64,000 nucleotides of DNA from Isoptericola luteus. Its GTDB lineage: Bacteria > Actinomycetota > Actinomycetes > Actinomycetales > Cellulomonadaceae. This document shows, piece by piece, positions 58,878 to 64,000 of the stretch. Location: NCBI RefSeq assembly GCF_020297055.1, contig NZ_JAIXCQ010000007.1, positions 124,001 to 188,000 of the forward strand, read 5' to 3'. Every line of letters starts with the position of its first letter. Positions within the stretch are counted from its first letter, which is position 1. The position numbers and the translations under genes are program-made. The notes under the pieces were generated by a model. That model ran no database searches. It was not told where the DNA came from and was given only the letters and a program-made list of their open reading frames with translations.

Positions 58878-59792
58878 TTGAGCGAGACCACCGGTACTGG
58901 CACCCACGTCGGCGAGGTGGGCACCGCCCGCGTCAAGCGAGGCATGGCGGAGATGCTCAAGGGCGGCGTCATCATGGACGTCGTCACGCCGGAACAGGCG
59001 AAGATCGCCGAGGACGCGGGCGCCGTCGCCGTCATGGCGCTGGAGCGCGTCCCCGCGGACATCCGCTCGCAGGGCGGCGTCGCGCGCATGAGCGACCCGG
59101 ACATGATCGACGGCATCATCGAGGCCGTCTCGATCCCGGTCATGGCGAAGGCGCGCATCGGGCACTTCGTCGAGGCCCAGGTGCTGCAGTCCCTCGGCGT
59201 CGACTACGTCGACGAGTCCGAGGTGCTCACGCCCGCCGACTACGCGAACCACATCGACAAGTGGCAGTTCACCGTGCCCTTCGTCTGCGGCGCCACCAAC
59301 CTCGGCGAGGCCCTGCGCCGCATCACCGAGGGTGCCGCGATGATCCGCTCCAAGGGCGAGGCCGGCACGGGCGACGTCTCGAACGCCACCACCCACATGC
59401 GGCAGATCCGCGACCAGATCCGCCGGCTCACGTCGCTGCCCACGGACGAGCTGTTCGTCGCGGCGAAGGAGCTTCAGGCACCGTACGAGCTCGTCGCGGA
59501 GGTCGCGCGCACCGGCACGCTGCCGGTCGTGCTGTTCACCGCCGGCGGCATCGCGACCCCGGCCGACGCGGCGATGATGATGCAGCTCGGCGCGCAGGGC
59601 GTCTTCGTGGGGTCCGGCATCTTCAAGTCGGGAGACCCGGTGGCCCGCGCCAAGGCGATCGTCCAGGCCACGACGTTCCACGACGACGCGGACGTCGTCG
59701 CCAAGGTGTCGCGCGGGCTGGGCGAGGCCATGGTCGGCATCAACGTCGAGGCGGAGCCGGCGCCTGTGCGCCTCGCGGAGCGCGGCTGGTGA
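58878..59792 (+). CDS. pdxS: Pyridoxal 5'-phosphate synthase lyase subunit PdxS
   Basis: 304 residues. [87 protein letters not shown] (active-site Lys), [10 protein letters not shown] and [32 protein letters not shown] are near-invariant. It makes PLP from ribose-5-phosphate, glyceraldehyde-3-phosphate and ammonia supplied by PdxT. TTG start chosen because GAGG lies 6 nt upstream and the N-terminus fits homologues. No pdxT follows; the next gene is on the other strand. Confidence 0.96.
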   Translation: MSETTGTGTHVGEVGTARVKRGMAEMLKGGVIMDVVTPEQAKIAEDAGAVAVMALERVPADIRSQGGVARMSDPDMIDGIIEAVSIPVMAKARIGHFVEAQVLQSLGVDYVDESEVLTPADYANHIDKWQFTVPFVCGATNLGEALRRITEGAAMIRSKGEAGTGDVSNATTHMRQIRDQIRRLTSLPTDELFVAAKELQAPYELVAEVARTGTLPVVLFTAGGIATPADAAMMMQLGAQGVFVGSGIFKSGDPVARAKAIVQATTFHDDADVVAKVSRGLGEAMVGINVEAEPAPVRLAERGW

Positions 59793-59817
59793 CGGCCTGC
59801 TCCTGGCGCTGACGCGA

Positions 59818-59848
59818 GGGCCCCACGGACACGCCGTCCGCGGGGCCC
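59818..59848. terminator. Bidirectional terminator hairpin
   Basis: gggccccacggac pairs with gtccgcggggccc around acgcc (one mismatch), followed on + by ttgg. Between pdxS (ends 59792) and the opposing lipoprotein gene (ends 59863). Confidence 0.8.
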
Positions 59849-59862
59849 TTGGTCGATCACGA

Positions 59863-61461
59863 TCATCGCGGGGCGGCGTCGGTGCAGTAGACCTTCTCGT
59901 CCGGCAGCCGTCCGGTGGTCAGGAACGTCACCGTCGCCTCGTCCACGCACGTGGAGCCCTGGCCGTAGACGTCGTGCCCGCCGGCGTCCGCGCCGACGAA
60001 GGCTGCTCGCCGGCCGAGGACCTGGTGCAGCCCGAGGCCGTCCTCCCACGGTGTGGCGTTGTCCCTGCGGTTCTGCAGGATCAGCGTGTTGCGCGGCCCC
60101 GTGCCGGTCACGCGCACGGGCTCCTCGATCGGCTCCGGCCAGAACGCGCAGGCCCAGATGTTGGCCGGCATCCCCGCGCTGAGCGGCCAGGCCGCGCGGT
60201 CCTCGGCGGTGCGGCGCGCGTACTCGCCGACGTCGTCGGACCAGCGCGCGTCACCGCAGGTCAGTGCCAGGAACATGGTGGCCTGGTTGTCGGCCGGCAC
60301 CCCGGGTGTCGCCGGCGGCGCGGCGAACACCTGCTGCAGCACCTGGCCGTCCGCCTCGGTGAGCGTGCCGTCGGCCAGCCCGGCGGCGGCCTTCCAGAAC
60401 TGCGTCAGCGCCGGGAGGGACTCGTCGTGCAGCAGAAGGCTGTAGGTGACGGTGCGCAGCATCGAACCCGTCAGGGCCAGTGACGTGCCGGGGAAGGTTG
60501 CGGGGGTGCGGTCGAGGCGGTCGGCGAGCGCGAGGTACGTCTCGGTCACCTCGTCTGCGGTTCGGCCCAGCCCGAGCGTGGCGTGCTGCGCCGCGGCGAC
60601 CCTTGCCGCGTCACCGAAGCGTTCCGACATGGCCTTGCCCCAGTTGTCCTTCGCGCCGGCCCAGACCTTCGTGGGGTCGACGTTGCCCTCGAGGACGACC
60701 CGGTCGGTGCGCGCCGGGAACAGGGACAGGTACACGGCGCCGAGGTACGTCCCGTAGGACTGACCCCAGTAGGAGATCTTCTCCTCGCCGAGCGCCGCGC
60801 GGACACGGTCCATGTCGCGGGCGGTGTTGGCCGTGGTGAAGTGGCGGAGCTTCTTGCCGGCGTTCGTCTCGCACCGTTCGGCGTCGGCGCGTGCGTGGTC
60901 GACGTTCGCGTCGATCGAGCCGTCCGCGGCCGGGTACGGGAAGAGGCCGGCGAGAGACGGGTCGTCGAGGCCGCAGCTCTGTGGGGTGCTGTGCCCGACC
61001 CCGCGCGGGTCGAGACCGATGAGGTCGTAGGCCGCGAGCACCGACCGCGGCAGGGTCGGCGCGACGTCGCCCGGTCTGTCCAGGCCCGGCAACGCGGGGC
61101 CACCCGGGTTCAGCAGGAGGACGCCGCGGCGGTCGCTGGACGTCGCTGCCGGCAGCTTCGAGACGGCCACCTCGATCATCTCGCCATCGGGGTCCTCGTA
61201 GTCGAGCGGGACGTCCAGCGTTCCGCAGACGAGCCTGGGGTCGCGAGTGGCCCCCTCGGCCGGCGTCGGACACGCGCCCCAGGCGATGTGCGACGTGGCG
61301 GGCGTCGCGGCGACGACCGGTGGTGCTTCCTCGGCCGGTGCCCCCACCCCCGGGGTGGGGGCGCAGGCCGCCACCGCGGCGACGGTGAGTGCCGCGGCGA
61401 TCACCACGCCGGGGAACCTTCGGGGGATACCGGCTTCCGCTGACCGTTGCGTCGTCGTCAA
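59863..61461 (-). CDS. Tripeptidyl aminopeptidase-like alpha/beta hydrolase lipoprotein
   Basis: 532 residues. Signal peptide FPGVVIAAALTVAAVAACAP with lipobox AAC at about residue 34 predicts an exported lipoprotein. Mature part: GVLLLNPGGPALPGL (oxyanion), DLIGLDPRGVGHSTP, SYWGQSYGTYLGAVYLSLFP (nucleophile Ser in GQSYG), LILQNRRDNATPW (Asp) and GHDVYGQGSTCVDE (His). Like SCO-type tripeptidyl aminopeptidases with a TAP-like C-terminus. TTG start follows GGAGG at 5 nt. Acts outside the membrane on peptides or similar. Confidence 0.88.
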   Translation of the reverse strand: MTTTQRSAEAGIPRRFPGVVIAAALTVAAVAACAPTPGVGAPAEEAPPVVAATPATSHIAWGACPTPAEGATRDPRLVCGTLDVPLDYEDPDGEMIEVAVSKLPAATSSDRRGVLLLNPGGPALPGLDRPGDVAPTLPRSVLAAYDLIGLDPRGVGHSTPQSCGLDDPSLAGLFPYPAADGSIDANVDHARADAERCETNAGKKLRHFTTANTARDMDRVRAALGEEKISYWGQSYGTYLGAVYLSLFPARTDRVVLEGNVDPTKVWAGAKDNWGKAMSERFGDAARVAAAQHATLGLGRTADEVTETYLALADRLDRTPATFPGTSLALTGSMLRTVTYSLLLHDESLPALTQFWKAAAGLADGTLTEADGQVLQQVFAAPPATPGVPADNQATMFLALTCGDARWSDDVGEYARRTAEDRAAWPLSAGMPANIWACAFWPEPIEEPVRVTGTGPRNTLILQNRRDNATPWEDGLGLHQVLGRRAAFVGADAGGHDVYGQGSTCVDEATVTFLTTGRLPDEKVYCTDAAPR

Positions 61462-61626
61462 GATTCCTCCAGCTCGCTGCGTCCGCGACGTGGTGACGCC
61501 GCTGCCCACGAAGCTATGGGAGGCCTCGGCGCCACGAATCCCCCTGGTGGGGGCAGTTTCCGTCGTCCTCACGGGGGATGGCCGTGTGCGGCCGACCGCT
61601 TGCTGGCGCGGCGGTGGAAAACGTCA

Positions 61627-61641
61627 TACCGTTCCTGCGTG
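61627..61641 (+). promoter_or_regulatory. Leaderless promoter of hrpB
   Basis: TACCGT (61627-61632) ends exactly 6 nt before the GTG at 61639; no ribosome-binding site is present. Same arrangement as the alarmone synthetase gene. Confidence 0.6.
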
Positions 61642-64000
61642 ACGACGGCCGGGCGGGGCGTGCTGCTGCCGGAACCGTCGGTGCCGGGTGCGGACCTGCC
61701 CGTCCGTGCGGTGCTGCCCGCGACGGTCGACGCGGTGCAGGAGCGCGGTACCGCGGTGCTGGTCGCGCCGCCAGGCTCGGGGAAGACGTCGCTGCTGCCG
61801 CTCGCGCTGGCCGATGCGCTCGGGGGCACGATCATCGTCGCCGAGCCGCGCAGGATGGCGACCCGCGCGGCCGCGACCCGGCTGGCGGCGCTGGCCCGTG
61901 AACCGCTCGGGCGGCGGATCGGCTACGCGATGCGCGGTGAACGCAGTGGTGGCACCGGCCTACGCGTCGAGGTGGTGACGACGGGGCTCCTCGTGCGCCG
62001 GCTGCAGCAGGACCCGGAGCTGGACGGCGTCTCGGCGATCGTGATCGACGAGTGCCACGAGCGGCACCTCGACGCCGACCTGCTGCTCGCGCTCTGTGTC
62101 GACATCCGGGCGAATCTCCGGGACGACCTGGCGATCGTCGCGACCTCGGCCACGCCGGACACTGCCAGGCTCAGCCGCGTGCTGGGGGCGGACGCTCCCG
62201 CACCCGTGATCACGGCGTCCGCGGTGCTGTTCGACGTGGCGACCGAGTGGGTCCCCCCACCGTTGCCCACGCCGCTGCTCCCCGGTGGGCGGGTCGACCC
62301 GCGCCTGCTGGACCACGTCGCCGCCGTGGTCCGGCGTGCCATGGCCGAGAACGACGGCGACGTCCTCGTGTTCGTCCCGGGGGAGGCCGAGATCGACGGC
62401 GTGACCCGCCGGCTGGCCGGGCAGGACGTCCTGCCGTTGTTCGGCCGCCAGTCGAGGGCGGAACAGGAGCGCGCCCTGGCGCCGGCCGCCACCCGGCGGG
62501 TCGTCGTCACGACGTCGGTCGCGGAGAGCTCGCTCACGGTGCCCGGGGTCACGGTCGTGGTCGACTCGGGCCTGGCCCGCGAGCCGCGGACCGACCAGGC
62601 CCGCGGCCTCGGGGCGCTGGTCACCTGCCGGGTGTCGAGATCGTCGGCCGACCAGCGCGCCGGCCGCGCGGGGCGGGAGGCGCCGGGCCGGGTCTACCGG
62701 TGCTGGTCGGCCACCGACCACGCGCGTCTCGACGACCACGCGGCGCCGGAGATCGCGATCGCCGACCTGGCGGCCTTCGCCCTCGACCTCGCGGCGTGGG
62801 GTGCGCCGGCCGGTGCCGGCCTGGCGCTGCTGGACGCACCGCCGGCGCCGGCCATGGCCGCGGCCAGCGAGCTGCTGCGCCGCATCGACGCCGTGGACGA
62901 CGACGGCCGCATCACCGAGCGGGGCCGCCGGATGAGGGCGATCGGGGCGCACCCCCGCCTGGCCCGGGCGTTGCTCGACGGGGCACCGCGGGTCGGCGTC
63001 GACCGGGCGCGCGAGGTCGTCGCGATGCTCTCGGACGACTCCGGCCGCTCCTTCGGCGACGACCTGCCGGCTCGCTGGCGCGCCCTGCGTCGCGGCGAGG
63101 ACCGTGCGGCCACGGCCCGCTGGCGGGAGGAGACGAAGCGCCTCGGCCGGGGTGCGGCGCCGGGCGGGCCGCCGAGACCTGCTGGGCGGGAGTCGCGCGG
63201 GGTCCCGGACGACCTCGCGGCCGGGATCGTGGTGGGGCTCGCATACCCGGACCGGGTCGCGCGGGTCCGGGGGAGCGGCTCGGCGACCTACCAGATGTCC
63301 GGTGGGACGGGCGCGGCGCTGGACCCGCAGTCGCCGTTGCGGGGCACGACCTGGCTGGCCGTCGCGGTGGCCGACCGGGCACCCGGTCGAGCGGACGCCA
63401 CGATCCGTGCCGCGGCGCCGATCGACGAGCAGACCGCGCGAGACGTCGCCGGCGACCTCGTCTCGACCACCGACCAGATCCGCTGGGGCGACGGCCGGGT
63501 CGTGACGCGGCGCATCGAGAGGCTCGGCGCGATCGTCCTCGGCGACGTGCCGCTGGCCGACCCCGACCCGCTGCTCGTCCAGGCAGCGGTCCGGGACGGG
63601 ATGCGGCGCAGCGGGCTGTCCGTGCTGCGCTGGTCGGAGGCCGCGCTGGTCCTGCGGGAGCGGCTCGCGTTCTGCCACGCCCACCTCGGCGCCCCCTGGC
63701 CTGCGGTCGACGACGGCGCGCTGCTGGCCGGCCTCGAGGAGTGGCTGGGTGCCGAGCTCGCCTCGGTGCGCAGCTCGCGCGACCTCGCCCGCATCGACGT
63801 GGCCTCGGCGCTCCGGCGGCTGCTGCCGTGGCCCGCGGCGGCCCGGTTCGGCGAGCTCGCGCCGGAACGCCTCCGGGTCCCGTCGGGCTCCGAGGTCCGC
63901 CTCGCGTACGACGGTGTGGAGCCGCCGGTCCTCGCCGTGAAGCTGCAGGAGGTGTTCGGCTGGACCGCCGCTCCGGCCGTCGCTGACGGCCGTGTCCCGG
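61639..64000 (+). CDS. hrpB: ATP-dependent helicase HrpB (partial, runs off the window)
   Basis: At least 787 residues; the reading frame is open to the window edge. LVAPPGSGKTSLLPLAL (Walker A, 42-50), VAEPRRMATRAAATRL (Ia), DECHERHLDADLLL (DEAH-type box), ATSATPDTARL (III), VVVTTSVAESSLTVPGVTVVVDSGL (V) and SSADQRAGRAGREAPGRVYR (VI) give the complete DEAH core. The HrpB C-terminal domain is present up to LRVPSGSEVRL and VLAVKLQEVFGW. Possibly RNA or DNA unwinding; role unclear in bacteria. GTG is leaderless. Confidence 0.95.
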   Translation, partial: MTTAGRGVLLPEPSVPGADLPVRAVLPATVDAVQERGTAVLVAPPGSGKTSLLPLALADALGGTIIVAEPRRMATRAAATRLAALAREPLGRRIGYAMRGERSGGTGLRVEVVTTGLLVRRLQQDPELDGVSAIVIDECHERHLDADLLLALCVDIRANLRDDLAIVATSATPDTARLSRVLGADAPAPVITASAVLFDVATEWVPPPLPTPLLPGGRVDPRLLDHVAAVVRRAMAENDGDVLVFVPGEAEIDGVTRRLAGQDVLPLFGRQSRAEQERALAPAATRRVVVTTSVAESSLTVPGVTVVVDSGLAREPRTDQARGLGALVTCRVSRSSADQRAGRAGREAPGRVYRCWSATDHARLDDHAAPEIAIADLAAFALDLAAWGAPAGAGLALLDAPPAPAMAAASELLRRIDAVDDDGRITERGRRMRAIGAHPRLARALLDGAPRVGVDRAREVVAMLSDDSGRSFGDDLPARWRALRRGEDRAATARWREETKRLGRGAAPGGPPRPAGRESRGVPDDLAAGIVVGLAYPDRVARVRGSGSATYQMSGGTGAALDPQSPLRGTTWLAVAVADRAPGRADATIRAAAPIDEQTARDVAGDLVSTTDQIRWGDGRVVTRRIERLGAIVLGDVPLADPDPLLVQAAVRDGMRRSGLSVLRWSEAALVLRERLAFCHAHLGAPWPAVDDGALLAGLEEWLGAELASVRSSRDLARIDVASALRRLLPWPAAARFGELAPERLRVPSGSEVRLAYDGVEPPVLAVKLQEVFGWTAAPAVADGRVP

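Overview
The window is about 64 kb of very GC-rich DNA with the density, GTG/TTG start use and gene content of an actinobacterium, most likely a Micrococcales member close to Cellulomonas. Three things point there: ANTAR, DUF4395, DUF6325, DUF7218 and PaaX families; a thrS-HIT-pgsA-PIM acyltransferase-pimA-pdxS block, which is the actinobacterial phosphatidylinositol mannoside locus; and several start codons 6-8 nt after a TAnnnT box, as in leaderless actinobacterial mRNAs. I see no rRNA, tRNA, CRISPR array, prophage or insertion sequence. No gene-free stretch exceeds 300 bases.

Region by region. 1-3186 (+): tail of an unknown gene, an NRAMP-like metal transporter, two small PRC-barrel-like proteins and a FUSC-type membrane protein, chained by ATGA overlaps. 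3316-5703 (+): one polypeptide fusing a UDP-glucuronate decarboxylase-like SDR to UDP-glucose dehydrogenase. 6177-16696, with a SnoaL-like gene at 5755 (-): nine genes joined by eight consecutive stop/start overlaps. They encode a carbamoyltransferase, a GT2-GmhB fusion, two GT9 and two other glycosyltransferases, a GmhA-HldE three-activity fusion, an SDR and the SnoaL-like protein. Together they supply a complete route from sedoheptulose-7-phosphate to ADP-heptose plus transferases to use it, which is unusual in a Gram-positive and is the most interesting system here.

16967-28328: scattered single genes. They include an SDR with a helical extension, a PNPOx-like protein, a zinc alcohol dehydrogenase, a four-Cys-pair small protein, two GH13 enzymes (one with altered catalytic motifs), a luciferase-like oxidoreductase, DUF2231, a P450/flavodoxin pair, and two acidic mini-proteins around a strong terminator. 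28524-33224: stress and signalling genes with four ANTAR regulators (two PAS, two GAF), an SDR and a DUF7218/SAP protein. 34167-38097: an aromatic-acid lower-pathway operon (FAH-RraA fusion, GntR/FCD regulator, hpaH, hpaI) with a palindromic operator on a leaderless promoter. 38199-41635: thioredoxin-like, DUF4395, gamma carbonic anhydrase-like, small alarmone synthetase and ribokinase. 41690-45829: tryptophan-kynurenine operon (kynA, amidohydrolase, kynU, paaX-like).

46040-52460: DUF6325/SHOCT pair, CPA2 antiporter coupled to a ClC channel, an AAA kinase-DinB fusion, a family 5 uracil-DNA glycosylase, a small membrane protein and an antitoxin-like peptide. 52629-59792: thrS, HIT, pgsA-like, PIM acyltransferase, pimA, a membrane protein and pdxS. 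59863-61461 (-): a tripeptidyl aminopeptidase-like lipoprotein. 61639 to the edge (+): hrpB helicase, cut by the window end. All functional names come from reading motifs; none was tested by database search.
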